A stretch of 64,000 nt of DNA from Anticarsia gemmatalis (Eukaryota > Arthropoda > Insecta > Lepidoptera > Erebidae), in assembly GCF_050436995.1 (NCBI RefSeq), contig NC_134756.1, forward strand, positions 3,038,001 to 3,102,000, given 5' to 3'. This document shows positions 11,859 through 24,115 of the stretch, piece after piece (the stretch's first letter is position 1; each line of letters starts with the position of its first letter). Under the pieces are notes generated by a model. The model saw nothing but the letters and a program-made list of their open reading frames with translations, made no database searches and was not told the origin of the DNA. The position numbers and the translations under genes were made by a program.

Positions 11859-12211
11859 TCAATAAATATTGCCAAATAATAGATACTAATAACACTGGTA
11901 TCGATTCTAATCTATACTAATATTATAGAGCTGAAGAGTTTTATTGTTTGTTTGTTTGAACGCGCTAATCTCAGGAACTACTGGTTCGATTTAAAAAATT
12001 CTTTCAGCGTTAGATAGCCCTTTTATCGAGGAAGCCTATAGGCTATAACATCACGATACGGCCATTCGGAGCAGAATACCAGTAAAAAATGTTACAAAAA
12101 CGGGGAAAATTTTGACCAATTCTCTTATGTGAAGCAAGCAATGTTGCGCGGGTCAGCTATCAATAAATATTGCCAAATAATAAATACTAATAACACTGGT
12201 ATGGATTCTAA
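11859..12211 (+). mobile_element. Lep1-type Helitron flanked by 52-bp direct repeats
   Basis: The core (11911-12159) begins TCTATACTAATATTAT and ends GGGTCAGCTA, lacking the final G of the usual CTAG, and sits between A and T as Helitrons do. It is non-autonomous and non-coding. Immediately outside both ends lies the same 52-bp sequence (11859-11910 and 12160-12211; it starts TCAATAAATATTGCC and ends GATTCTAA) with two mismatches. Helitrons are known to insert without target duplication, so the flanking repeat is unusual. Confidence 0.8.
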
Positions 12212-12475
12212 TTGAATACATATTGTGTCGTGATAATATCGAAGGTGAGGTATATGTTTTTGTATGTGAAGTCTAGCGAAAGTCAATTGACATTGGCTAA
12301 CAGAGGCTAAGTTAGTCGAGTTAACGACCGGAACATCCGATCGTCGAGATATTAATCTTTCAAATGAATCATTTGTTTATGAAGACTTTAAAATTAACAA
12401 TAACATAAAAATATGTATGATTTACACATCATTTCCACTTATTTGGCAATTATCAGCAATAATGCGAACGAGATT
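12212..12475. other. non-coding spacer
   Basis: AT-rich sequence between two repeats; nothing recognised. Confidence 0.5.
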
Positions 12476-12675
12476 AAATGCCTCCATAGCGCAATAGGTA
12501 AGGTCGCCAAACCGCTACCATTCATCGGGAGGTCGTGGGTTCTATTACCATACAAAAAAATGATTTGTGCGATCCACAAATTGTTGTTTTAGCTCTGGTT
12601 GCACTCTGTGTCTGTTGTTTGTAAGTTGTAAAAGTACTTGCATAAGAGCATATCTTAGTGCGGGAGATGTCTTTA
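12476..12675 (+). repeat. tRNA-derived SINE (family 1), fuller copy
   Basis: A-box-like ATAGCGCAATAGGTAAGG and B-box-like GTGGGTTCTATTACC are at tRNA-like spacing. The body GTGCGATCCACAAATTGTTGTTTTAGCTCTGG followed by TGTGTCTGTTGTTTGTAAG matches the copies at 5.1 kb and, inverted, 31.3 kb. It ends in an A-rich segment. Confidence 0.72.
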
Positions 12676-12989
12676 AGAAATAGAGATTTACAATCAAAGG
12701 AAACTCTAGTTTATTAAAAGATTATTCAAAACCATTGACCTAACTATAAATAACATCAATCTTTTAATATCTTCAGGCTAAGATACGTCTCACAGATAAC
12801 CGCTAATATATTGTTATTACCGCTATAAGGGCATCGATATACAATAACGTTGCACCGCACATTAGGAAACGAACTCCAGTTAACTTGATTCATATCTATT
12901 AAATGGAAATCAAACCGGAAAAACGAACGAACAATACGGGGCAACGGTACCACCATGCATAGAAGTAGTACACGATGATTTATAGCAAA
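12676..12989. other. non-coding spacer
   Basis: No gene seen; a 96-codon minus frame (13046-12756) overlaps the next repeat and matches nothing known to me. Confidence 0.4.
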
Positions 12990-13206
12990 CTTGCTTTTAC
13001 CCGCGACTACGTCCGTCAATTGAATTTTCCCATAGGAATGCGTCATTTTCCCGGGGTCAAAAGTAGCCTATGTCCTTTCTCGGGTATCAAAATATCTCCA
13101 TACCAAATTTCATGTAAATTGGTTCAGTAGTTTAGGCGTGATTGATTAACAGACAGACAGGCAGACAGACAGACAGAGTTACTTTTGCATTTGTAATATT
13201 AGTATG
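12990..13206 (+). repeat. common interspersed repeat with (CAGA)n tail block
   Basis: The sequence ACCCGCGACTACGTCC..., TAGCCTATGTCCTTTCTCGGG, ATACCAAATTTCATGTAAATTGG, a (CAGA)n stretch (13151-13186) and the end TAATATTAGTATGGAT form a unit that I recall as widespread in moth and butterfly genomes. I cannot assign its class from memory with confidence. Confidence 0.55.
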
Positions 13207-14784
13207 GATGTACTAACAATATGACGTAAAAGTAATCAGAGTAGAAAAAGTATGGAATGCTATGGTATGTAATGTGACATAACTTATGATGATGTGGTGT
13301 ATGGATTGCGAGAACTCGTTTCTGTTGGGAAAAGTAATCTTCCCAAGATTGCTTAATAAGGTACTGAGAATGCAGTTGATGTTTGAGTCTTCAGTGACAT
13401 CGAATTTTAGAAAAAAAATGTTATGAATCCAAAAATGCATTATTTGAACAATCAAGTAACAACGAAATGTTTTTAGATTAGTTTTTATGATATCTGATGT
13501 AAAATTTAGAGGTTATGCATTTGTTACAACTTTCTTTATCATCTTTTGCAGTAAGAAAAATGTTAAATATTTAATTATTCAAGTAGCAATTTTCTCAACG
13601 AAACTTGAGTTTCTTTACTCAGATTATGTAGAACATAATATCGAATTACTGCGTGGTCACCTGCAACTGTGGGAGGCTGGAGAATCAAAACCCTTCACGC
13701 TTCACTCGATAAATCAACTCCCACCATACGAATTTGAGGTTAAACTCAGTCAAATTATATTAGCAGACCTGCTCTATAAAATATGACCTAAGGCGAGTAA
13801 TATTCTTTGAGTAGATAACATCGGTACACTGTTCAGTCAAAATATCGTTCAACTTGGCAATGAGATTGTGAATGATTGCGTTAAATGTTCAGATAGTTAT
13901 ACTGATAACAGTACCTATACCTATTATATACCTCGTATATTGTAGAATAGAACAGTATGATTGATAATAAACAAGTTGTGTAATACAACCGTTTCTTTTG
14001 TATTTGAATTCTTATTATCGCTGTTGGAATGTTTTGTTTTGTTATTTTCATTGATGAAAATAATAACATTTTAATCGAAATCTGTAATCAAATGAGATTA
14101 GAAAGTAAATCTGATTAACAGATCTTCTTTTGTGGTGTTAATCAATGTTGGTCACGTAGACTTCATATTATTTGACAGCAAATAAAATATTGAATGCAAT
14201 GATTTCATTTTCTTGTTGAAAGGTTTAAATATAATTAGATTTATTAGACATTCTGTCCAACTTTCTCAGTACGACATTATTCTGAATTTCCTCACGTAGA
14301 ATATTGCACGTTGTCTTGGACTGCTATAAATCATCTTTGATATTGTATTCAAGTTTATTCCTACCATATTCGTGTGATACACAATTCAGAAAATCCCTAT
14401 ATAAGGTAAATAAGGGCACGTGTTTGTGGTTCTGTGTAGGCGTCCTATGATTGATGTGTCGTGGTCAGAACCAGGTGTTTCGCATGCCTTACACCCGAAC
14501 CGTCACGATTAGCGTCTCCGTTCGTTTGACGCATACCGAACACTAATTATGCTTTCTTGTACAAGTGATTATTATTGTCTACTTGTTTGGTTGCGTGTTT
14601 AGTACTAGTGTGATTTGTTTGGTATTTTGGTCGTGGAATTTTGATGTCGTGACCTACGACGACGGTGTTATTGATGTCTGATTGTTGTTAGTTATGTGTT
14701 CGTAACTACTTGATTCCTTTGCTTTGTGTCTTGAAGTTATTCTGTTTAAGATTGTTTGTTGTATTTGCTTTTTTCGGTCGAATT
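13207..14784. other. non-coding with one unassigned frame
   Basis: A 99-codon + strand frame (13487-13786) starts with a hydrophobic segment and ends with a mixed-composition tail (LQLWEAGESKPF). It has no family I recognise and is not bounded by clear splice signals. The rest is AT-rich. Confidence 0.4.
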
Positions 14785-14990
14785 GAGAGCCTCATCCTTT
14801 AATACCGATATTAAAGGAGGAGGTTTTCAATTTGACCGTATTTCTTTATTATCTCTAGGTGATCGTTTATTGTTTACTTTTACGAGAATAATAGAATTTT
14901 AAGGGCCCCTCCCTCCCTCATTACGGGAGGTGACCCTTGCCCTACAGTGGAACATCAATAGGTTAATTTTTAAGAGATTACCATCTCATA
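14785..14990 (+). repeat. hairpin followed by LINE/SINE 3' remnant
   Basis: At about 14790-14824 there is an inverted repeat (CCTCATCCTTTAATA / TATTAAAGGAGGAGG). Downstream, CCCTCATTACGGGAGGTGACCCTTGCCCTACAGTGG is a degraded copy of a 3' segment also seen at 24.05 and 30.3 kb, followed by AATAGGTTAA. It reads as a retroposon 3' end. Confidence 0.45.
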
Positions 14991-17131
14991 TTATTTCAAA
15001 TCATCTTACCACAATTATTACTATTTATCAACAAATAGCGAAATATCTTGTTCCAGTACGTAAATTTCGACCTCGCTTAAATTGCCTTTCGAACTGATCT
15101 ACCTCATTAAATTCTTTAATATTACTTTTAATAAATCTAGCAATAGTAATTTATGAAGCGCTACTTTACTTGCATTGCACTACCGTTAAACATAGTAATC
15201 AATCTTATAAAATCTTTCAACTCATTCTTACATACTATTCTGACAGTCATTCTAGATTTTATGCCATATCAGTGTAATTCATCTTCATTATTAAGAAACA
15301 AATCATTATATGCCAGAAGCACGGTTGCAATAGTTTTAAGTCTTTAGAGTTTAACATATTTGGCTGTTCAAAGCGTACTTAAATCTATCAATAATAATAT
15401 TTACTTTCACGTTTTATTACTTTAGATGTTTTTACAAATGAAAGTGAGGATGTAATACATCATTAATGATTTACATCGCTCCAATTTCCCTTTCGTTATT
15501 CACCTGACTTGCCTGCACGGTTGGTCGCACGAAACGCCCCGTGTCTCGAGTTTATTTCGCGGACTGTAATTAAAACAGGTTTTCATTAAAATTCTTCTAA
15601 CTGGGACTGTTTTGTAGGTCTAGGTGATAGTGAAGTTGAAGAAAGGAGGTCTCTCTTTTTAATAGCTTCGATTGTACTAGAATTGTACGCAGTTTTTTCC
15701 TCAATATATTCTGTTTGCAAATTCAGTCTTTAAGATCTGGAATGTTTTTATTGCAAACTACATACAAACATACATATTTGAATAATAAATAAATAATGTG
15801 TAGAGGTGATACGAGCTTGGCAATCCAGCTTAGGCTAAAATAATATTGGGTCACATCGATTAACACTCTGTATGACAAGATGTATGAATGGGGATGAAGC
15901 AAAAGAAGTTTGAAAGAATTGTACCAAGTTTTCTAGTCAGCATACTTCTATGAGAAGAATGCGTGATTTTATATACGTAAGTATTAGTTTATAATCTGCA
16001 TTCTTCAATATATGTGAGAAGAAGTGCATTTAATCAGAGATATGTCATCACTTGTTTCCATTTCTCATACAATTAATCACGTGGGAATTTTCTTATTCAA
16101 TTGTTTTCTGGAAATAAACAAAATACCGATGATCGAGATTCCATTACGTCTCTATTGTCTATTCAATTAGTTTTTATAGTTTTATAAATGCTTTTGAACA
16201 AAAGAGTTGACATTTTCAACAAGTTTTTGTTTACCGGATTAATCGACGCTTTAGTTCAGTAGTTATTGTTCTTGAATGGAATTTAAACGGTTACACTATT
16301 TGTCTTTCAAATAATAAGTTCTCAAGATTCTGACGTAACTGGTTTATCAGTAGCTGCATCTGCATTTTACAGTTTTTGCTTGCCACAAAACTGACGATGA
16401 TTTAGATGATCGACAAAACGGTATAACCTTAACAAAAAAGAGCATGTTTTGACTGCCACAAAATTGAACGCTACATTAATTTCACAAAAGACATAAATAA
16501 GAAAACATGGCCAATTAAAAAAGAAGTTCATTTTTCCGATTGGTATCTACAGGCCAATTTAACGTCAAAGGATTTAGCTTAGCCAACATTGTCGTAAACT
16601 AAACTAGTATAAATATAAACGGCATTTATAAAAGGGTGCGCAGGCGCAGCCGTGCGCAACAATCGAGAGTGTTACGTTCCACGCTAATGTGACGATGTTG
16701 AATTCCTCACGAATGCTTCCGTACTTCTATTTTTAGTATAATAGCCCAATTTTAAATGATATTGATAGTTTTGTTGAAAGTTCTTGATTTGGTTTTAATG
16801 TCTTGTCTGATCTTTATCTACTTTTATGTTTTATTTTGGATGTTTCTGCTACTGGGTTTTGTTTGGCTATACGGGTTGTTGAACACTGTTTCTCCAACTC
16901 GTTTTATTCTTTTAGTCCTATGTTTTTGATGAGACATTTTGTGGGTTTTTATCTTAAGATTCCTTAAGCTCTATAAATATTATGTCCTTGCATTTTCATC
17001 AGCTTCCTTCAGTTTCTGGAATTTCAATTGACTTTGAATGTCTGTGATAGCCTGTATATTTATTTCCTATTTAGAATTTTTATTGTATAACAGTAGTCTC
17101 CAAGTTAACTGTCGATTGGTAGATAAACAAA
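14991..17131. other. non-coding, no gene seen
   Basis: AT-rich. At 16620-16665 TATAAAAGGGTGCGCAGGCG is followed by a short GC-rich stretch. A core promoter is conceivable, but no frame or donor follows, so it is not called. Confidence 0.4.
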
Positions 17132-17322
17132 ACTGTAGCTATTCTGTACAGTCTGCCCCATGGAGTATCAAGTTTTTGACATTTAAAATGTTTTGCAAAA
17201 ATAGTTTCTACGACGCCCGCTAGGGGCGCTGAGTTAATTGCCAAACAAATAAAATAAAAAATCAATTTCGCGACAGCTAGCCAGTTGTCGATACTCTATA
17301 GTTGCACAGAATCGCGCTACAG
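17132..17322 (+). repeat. MITE, CTGTAG...CTACAG family, copy 2
   Basis: It starts CTGTAGCTATTCTGTACAG and ends CACAGAATCGCGCTACAG, an imperfect terminal inverted repeat. The core TTTTTGACATTTAAAATGTTTTG and GCTAGCCAGTTGTCGATACTC is shared with copies 1 and 3. Confidence 0.7.
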
Positions 17323-17745
17323 GTGTAAGAATTCGATAAGAAAACTCGAACAATAAACAATACATAATTTGAACTACATAACACAAAACGCCACGGGCAT
17401 TAGTTTAACATTGTAGAGATAAGACAATAGGTGGTATGAGTAACGGCGATCGCTAGCGACAGATACGATCGATTGAGCTGATAGCAGGCACTGACATCAC
17501 AATGGACCGCTCACATATCGTGTGCGACAAATGTGAACGAATTCTTTACTACACCTGATATTTTGTTTTAGACTTTACGAGAATATTTGTATTGAAGGTT
17601 GGTATGATATATTTTGGAATTGATTTGATGTAGAAGAGTTTACAATTTAATGAAATATCTACGAGAAAAATAAGTCTTTGATATAATAGTCTATGTTTTT
17701 CTTTTGCTATTTTTTAGTGCATAATCAGTATCAGACAAAGATAAT

Positions 17746-17908
17746 CTGTAGCTCGATTCTGTACCACTATCGACTACCGGCTAGCTATCGAGAAATTTTG
17801 CACGAAAATCTGATCAGCGCGTCTAGCGAGCTCCGTAGGAACTATTTTGGCAGTACATTTTAAATGTCAAACCCTCGAAAGTACCGACTGTAGAGAATTG
17901 CACTACAG
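17746..17908 (-). repeat. MITE, CTGTAG...CTACAG family, copy 3 (inverted)
   Basis: It starts CTGTAGCTCGATTCTGTACC and ends GAATTGCACTACAG. It is in the opposite orientation to copy 2, about 420 bp away, so the pair forms an interrupted inverted repeat. This copy retains GCTAGCTATCGAG and CATTTTAAATGTCAA. Confidence 0.7.
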
Positions 17909-19189
17909 TTCAAGATTGGAAACCTTTCCGTAAAAATCAAAACAAGTTTCTTTCGATGCACAAAGAAAGAGAACGGAATGCATCAGAATACGAGCTAGGC
18001 TATACACTGGTTCAAAACAAAGCCTTAGATTATATACGGAGATTGTATTAACTACCAGATGGCCTTAAAACAAGTAAGCAAATAAAGAGTAAAGGTTGCA
18101 TTCCTATGTTAACTAAGTGAGAAAAAATGCATCCATTTTCTAAACATACTTTTAATACTATGATTCACTTTTTATCTGATTGAGACTTGACTTCCGTGAC
18201 TTTTGAACGAGTGTACAGTTACGTGCAGAAATATGGATATCGGTCACATTTTAATTAGCATTTTTTGTCTGAATTCATATCACACACATAAATCAATTTA
18301 ATTAGTGCTATTATCTGTAAACATTTTTTTTAAACCCGTTACTGTACCACTGCAGGATAAGAGTCTCCTCCCAAACGTGCACCACTATGTCATTGTTTCC
18401 CTTCACCGTTATAGCAAGTGATAGTTATTCCTATATATGTACATATTAAGTCAACAGTAAACACAGTGATTGTAAAATTACTTTAAAGTTAATAAACTAT
18501 AGCATTTCCTAATTTTTCATTGATCGATTGAGATCTGAGAACCTCCTCGATTTTGGCAGTCGGTTAAAATGTTGCTGTGTATACTATATATTGTTGCTTT
18601 TGATTACTTATACATATAATATATCTGGTTTAAACTATGATCGATGTGGTAATGAATGCTCCGGTTAACCTGAGGTTAATGTAGCCTTCGTCAAAGTTTA
18701 AAACTATCGTTAAACGATAAGTGATTTGGGTGCAAGGTCGGGTTATTTGTACCGACGCCATGACGGATTGCTTTTTGTTCTTGAATTCGAATCAAGATTG
18801 ATTTCTTCTAAATGTTATTTGTTTTTTTAATATCAGGCTTCTGGAATGCAGTTATATAGCAATCATTTATAATGCCAACATTTCTTTGGAACATATTATA
18901 TATTCTGCTTGAACGAAGCTGTATTTTGTGACCTTTTGCATAGAATAGATCTAGATGAATGGATTACTATTCAGTAACATAAAGTTAGGAATTCATAATA
19001 TCTTTGTTCTACATTTATATTCGGATACGTTTATATACAGTTTTTCTCGACAATCCGCATTAAACCAACCGATTTGTCCTTTGCGGTCTACCGCAATCGT
19101 TTACCAGTTGCAAGGGACGAACGTGAGCCACCCAGTTTCACTACAATACAATGTTATAACATACACCCGTATTCATATTATTAACTTCA
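17909..19189. other. non-coding with LINE scraps
   Basis: At 18345-18380 (CTGCAGGATAAGAGTCTCCTCCC) and 18535-18565 (CTCCTCGATTTTGGCAGTCGG) there are short segments like LINE 3' ends. A 91-codon + frame at 18955-19230 runs into the SINE and is not credible. Confidence 0.35.
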
Positions 19190-19790
19190 CTGGTGTCTGT
19201 GATCTAGGAGGTTCTGTATATGACTGCTGATCGCCAGGTCTCGTATTTGATCCCCGGGTCGGGCGTAGTGATCTTTTCTATTTTGTATTAGAATATTTCT
19301 CAATAGCAGCACGGAGTTTGGTAACGCGTATATGACAATAGGCAAAGTGCTCATTCACGTTGACTCGCGGGCGCGGTGGCGGGCGCGGTCGCGAAATATC
19401 AAACGTATGGCGATGTACCGAAGTGTTCACGTACAAACCGTTCGCGCGGTCTAGTCGCGGGCGAGCTAGCGGCGTCGCGCGCGGCCCGCGTGGCGGGCTC
19501 GCGCCAATATCAAACAAGTGAAGATGTTCGTGTGTGTTCACGTCGAACTAGCGGTGGCGGGCGCGATCCACTCGCGATGTCAAGTAAGATCAACCAGTTT
19601 CAGCCAGTTTGAGCCAAACGTCCGCCTGGCGGCCAACGTGAACACAAATCGCCACGTCCCCGCGCTCGCGACCGCCACCGCGCCCGCGAGTTCCAACGTG
19701 AACAAGCACAAACTCCCTATGAGAGATAGACTCAGATTGTAAATGGCGAAACGTGGGTATATGTATATGATATCATAAAAACAAACAGCT
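19190..19790 (+). repeat. SINE (family 2) split by a GC-rich insertion
   Basis: The SINE head (GATCCCCGGGTCGGGC) and body (CTCAATAGCAGCACGGAGTTTGGTAACGCG) run to about 19344. SINE-like sequence resumes at about 19713 (CCCTATGAGAGATAG... GTAAATGGCGAAACGTGGG), matching the order seen at 51.1 kb. The intervening ~370 bp is the GC-rich element annotated separately. Boundaries are approximate. Confidence 0.55.
19345..19712. repeat. GC-rich inverted-repeat island inserted in a SINE
   Basis: The ends form an inverted repeat of about 40 bp: AAGTGCTCATTCACGTTG then CTCGCGGGCGCGGTGGCGG on the left, and its near complement ending GTGAACAAGCAC on the right. Inside, TTCACGT recurs at the start of roughly 100-bp subunits, each followed by CG-rich sequence and AATATCAAAC. 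CpG density is far above the surroundings. Frames of up to about 90 codons exist on both strands, but they follow from CG richness and the repeats. It is probably a non-autonomous DNA element or satellite-like insertion; I cannot name the family. Confidence 0.6.
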
Positions 19791-20249
19791 TCATTAAAGA
19801 AGAGCTTATACGTAGTATGTTGTCGTAATAGTGTGCAACAAATTTTGCACCACGCTGCACCAGTTAATCACGGCACAAATTAATTAGTTATAGTATACCG
19901 GCGCACAAACCACGCAGTTGCGATACGTCGCTCTGACACAATTCAGAGGAAGCCGTTTACGAAATTCGTGCCGTGACAATGGACGTGTTTTGCCAGAAAT
20001 TTTGAAGATTCAGTTTATGATTTGTGTAAGTGGGGAATTGTGTTAAATGACTGTGCTGATGTTGTAATCTTTGAGGTCTATTGCCTTGAATACCTAGGTG
20101 ATGTCTGTCTCATAACCCATATATTATTTTTCAACGTGTAAGATTTTTTTTTTACTTTTACTTTTTGGAGGGCTAGTAGTGACTTAACCACTAAAGTAGC
20201 CTGAAGTGTCCTACTTACAAAGAAGCTTAACTTATAGATATGAACCTAT
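19791..20249. other. non-coding spacer
   Basis: AT-rich; a T-rich run at 20145-20170. No gene seen. Confidence 0.45.
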
Positions 20250-20345
20250 GAACCCCTAACCACGGTTTCTGAGGAACATTTAGCGGTAGTTTATCTATTC
20301 TATAGCGTTTAATAAGCTCGTATAAACATCACAGATAAGTCAAGT
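20250..20345 (+). repeat. MITE, GGTTTCCGAGG...TTTAGCGGTAG family, one arm
   Basis: One arm reads ACCACGGTTTCTGAGGAACATTTAGCGGTAGTTTATCTATTC and lacks a matching second arm. The fuller copies are at 30.16 and 48.24 kb. Confidence 0.55.
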
Positions 20346-23300
20346 ATTGTACCAATTATCAATAGTCTTTTCGAATTGGTACCTTAATTACTTGGTAATT
20401 ATTGTATATCGAGCAGTGAATGCAACTTATGAGTAACACTAAGCTTTATAAGTTATATGATAGAGAATAAACGTTACACGGAAGGCGATACGAAAGCAAG
20501 GAAATTATACTTCGGATAGCTGGAAAATTTTATGTGTATGTTCAACTATATAATATAACCACAAAACGACCACAGGAAGTAATGCCTGTGGTTAGGTGCT
20601 TGCTTGTTGAAGGTGCATTGTACGAACACACTGAATGGGTAAAACGGTTCAACCGTAGCAGAAGCGGTTTCAGAAAATACCTTTTTGAACGCTTGATAAC
20701 TTTAAGTTGTAATTGGAATCGTAAATGTTATTGACTAACGGCCTTTTCCGGCTTCCACCAGGTTAACTCCGGCTTACGGACATTTTTGAGGTTCAGGTTA
20801 AATCCCAAGAAAAATTTACACTTACAGCCTTCCTCGAGAATTGCACTTTCTATTGACGAAAACCGCATGAAAATCCGTTAAGGAGATTCTGAGAGTAACG
20901 CGAACAAACAGACATGCAGACAAACATGGTGGATGACTTTTGTTTTATAGTATGTGGTGATGATAGTGATAGTGCTAAAATTAAAGAAGTCTGAGAATGC
21001 ACGTTTTCCAATTTCGTGTGTCTTATTCATTGCTATCAAAGCAGTGGTATGTTTTAGGCAGAAGTCGGTGCGATTAGAATAGAATAAGTTCGTAGAAAAC
21101 AAATATGTGTCTACCTACGCACGAGGGCGATGGCCTGTGAACTACCGCATTAATTACTTTTATTGCTATTAAGTCTAGAAAGGATCGAAATGACGAACAA
21201 AATTATAGATAGAATTTCATGATCGGTTTATAGTTTCCTCCATACCAAATTTAGAATAATGACCGAAGCAACGATTCTAAAACGTTGTAGAATATAAATA
21301 TAAAAGACGACGTTGCTTTATTGTTATAAGAAAGATAATTAGTTAACAAAAAACATTATTTTATACGACTTTAATTTAAATACAACTGCATATTTATTTG
21401 TCTAGTTATCTCATTGTATTCGGGTTAATGTGTCCGTAAATTGCGGATTCGACTAACATTCCGCTTTATAAGCATTTAATGACGTATTATATTTAGAATT
21501 TTAGAGAATAAATTGTTACTTATTAGTATTCCGCATAGATATTCATTGTTCTCTCTTGTTATTATACAATTGTGTTATAAATTTTGTTTAAACAATGCCG
21601 GTGGATGCCACGATGTCTGAGGCAGGAGTTTTCCAGGAATTGTTGGCAATAATACGGATTTTGTACTTGAAGGTTATTTATGTTGCCGTCAAAACGATCG
21701 ATAAATGACTGGGGTTTCAAGTAGGCTTTCAGTATCCTGGATGGTTAAAGTGCTTTTCCATTTGCTGATATAAGAGCTATATCGTCGATACAGTATAGAT
21801 ACAGTTATCAAAGCTCGTATTGACGGATGGTACAATAAATCTGGTGATCATATCTATTGTCGTGAAAAAGGTTAATAGCTGGTTTCTCTATTTCTAAATA
21901 TGTATCGGCTTATCTGTGGAATCTTATTTCTTGTTACTTTTACACAAATGCAGTCACTATCTACGAGTAGGCTAACTAACACTAATCCGTAGGCCATGAA
22001 ATTGGCTTTTGTAAATATGTAAATATACAAATATTTAAATAATGATTAAATAATGGTAAAATTGTGTTCATACATTTTCCCCTTTAAAGTTGCCGTTACA
22101 CAGCCTTGCAAATAAAGTTATCTCACACATTTTTTAACACACGTTTACTAAACGGACAAATAGTTCATTCAACTCCTGTTATTAGATGACGCGCTAGTGC
22201 AACGTATTTACAATGTAACGCTACTGACATGCCGCGACGGTAATTCTCATCGACAACGTGCCGAGTTTTTGCGCATGCATCGTCCAAGTCTTATTGATTT
22301 ATTACGAATAATTGCCATCACTACATCATACCTATAGTGGAATAAAGGCGTAAGTGACTTGATTTAGGTTCAATGTTAAGTCATTCTTCCTCTGAAGATG
22401 CGACATGATGACAACGTTCAGTTGCAGAATATGTTATAACAACTCGATTATAACGTTACTTTTTATTGTTTACGTGAATTTGTACATTTCAAAACACGAT
22501 TTACAAAGAAACGGCTCTTTTATACGCAAAAGACATTGCAGTTTTCAAAAATGTATTCTTTATTAACATGTAAACAACTTGTTTTAAACGTGTCTTCAAT
22601 AATTTATGTTCACGATTCTTGAAAATTTTAACCAAATAAGTGTATCGCGTGCATACCTAATAAGTAAAAGGTGTAAAACTTGTTTTTTTATACAAAGTCG
22701 TAAAAACTAGCTGATAGTTGACGTTTCACTTGTATTTTGCAATTTCTAATTATACTCAACAGTATTCGTGTCAATGGCGTTCAAATTTCTTCGCCAAAAA
22801 TCTTCTTAGTCCCTTCCTGGATTTTATTTATTTTTGGAAATGCCAGTTTCCATAGGAAAATCATAGTATGTATTAAGAAGTGTACCTATTTATCTTTTCC
22901 TGCTTGCTATAGCTGTACCTCTGCTTAGTTTGGAATCAGATGACCGTGTGTGATTGTCCAATAATACACATTCATGATTGTTTTAACTTTTTTTATTTAA
23001 TTTAAGACTGCAGACTCATAACTACTACTATATAAAAAGTAGCTTTGCCTCATTTGATGAATCAATTGAAGAAGGTCAAAAAGATATACTTACGGTATGA
23101 CACACAAAAGAAGTTTAAGTGAGTGTCACCCGCCAAGCCTCCGTTTCGTCAATCCATAGTAGCAAGAGGTCATATTTGTTTGATTCAATAGTTATGTCAA
23201 TACTAGAATAGCCGTCAGTTATGTAGCTATTGGATATAAGTTGCGTACACATGAGTAAAGTAACATCGTATATATCTGTGAATATTTTCAAACTGTGAAA

Positions 23301-23999
23301 CAAAATGCTAAGTAATGAGCATTTAATGTTATATTTGCTATTATAGTATTTCACATTATACTGTAAAACATAGCATCTATTTGTTTATATGCCTATTGCA
23401 AAAATATGTTACAGAATAAGTTGTCATTGGCAACAAGAACAACACAATTTTCTCTTCGTTCTAAAATCTAGAGGACGGCTCAAGACAAGATGAGAAACTG
23501 TAGTGCAAAAAGATTTGTGCGTGTGAGTGTTTTCTGAAAAAGATGTTAATAGAAAAAAAGTTTAAGGGAAAGATAAAAGACTGACCCCACTTACTTATGA
23601 GCTGTAGTATAGTAAGGTAAAGAGGAAGAAGGGAGAGTGGGAGAAGGAGATAGAGAGATAGAGATTTGAGTACATTTAAAAATAGCGATTGTTATGTTCA
23701 ATGTTTTTTTAGTTTTGGATATTTTTATAGTAGTTAATGCTCGTGTGCATACAGTTTTAGAGTTGTCTAGTATGTTTGGTTTAGATTTCGCAATCGATTT
23801 CGTAATACATGAATGATTTAAGTGAATTGCTTGAACGACACTTGCTCATTCGATTCACAATACATTCATTAAAAGTTTATATAACTGATAATAAACGAAC
23901 ATTCCAAGTATACTTTTATTGCCTTCAGCATTTTATCGCTTGTTCGAACGATGAAGGAAAACATCGTGATATTACGTAGAATTCTTCAATACAGTTTTT
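20346..23999. other. long non-coding stretch, nothing recognised
   Basis: AT-rich throughout, with frames no longer than about 79 codons and no family motif. A purine-rich GA tract begins at about 23600 (to 23665). I see no tRNA, repeat or exon candidate. Confidence 0.4.
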
Positions 24000-24115
24000 G
24001 AAGTATTGCAAAGTCCCAAAGCCACATTTCATCAGCGTGAGGGATTCAAGGCCTTCCTCATTCCGGGAAAAGACCCTTACCTAGCAGTGGGATAGTTATG
24101 GGTTAAATTTATTTA
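24000..24115 (+). repeat. retroposon 3' segment
   Basis: CCTCATTCCGGGAAAAGACCCTTACCTAGCAGTGGGATAG followed by ATGGGTTA matches the segment at 14.9 and 30.3 kb, which I recall as the 3' end of a LINE or SINE common in Lepidoptera. Confidence 0.5.

Noticed and set aside
13151..13186. CRISPR-like or regulatory array
   Set aside because: It is a CAGA microsatellite within a dispersed repeat. No CRISPR array is present in the window.
13487..13786. 99-codon gene
   Set aside because: No motif, splice signals or sequence context support it; such lengths occur by chance here.
16620..16670. TATA-box core promoter
   Set aside because: TATAAAAGGG is present, but no initiator, frame or donor follows; chance is likely in AT-rich DNA.
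19278..19742. Overlapping Arg/Ala-rich coding frames
   Set aside because: They arise from CG-rich repeats inside an inverted-repeat element and are open on both strands.
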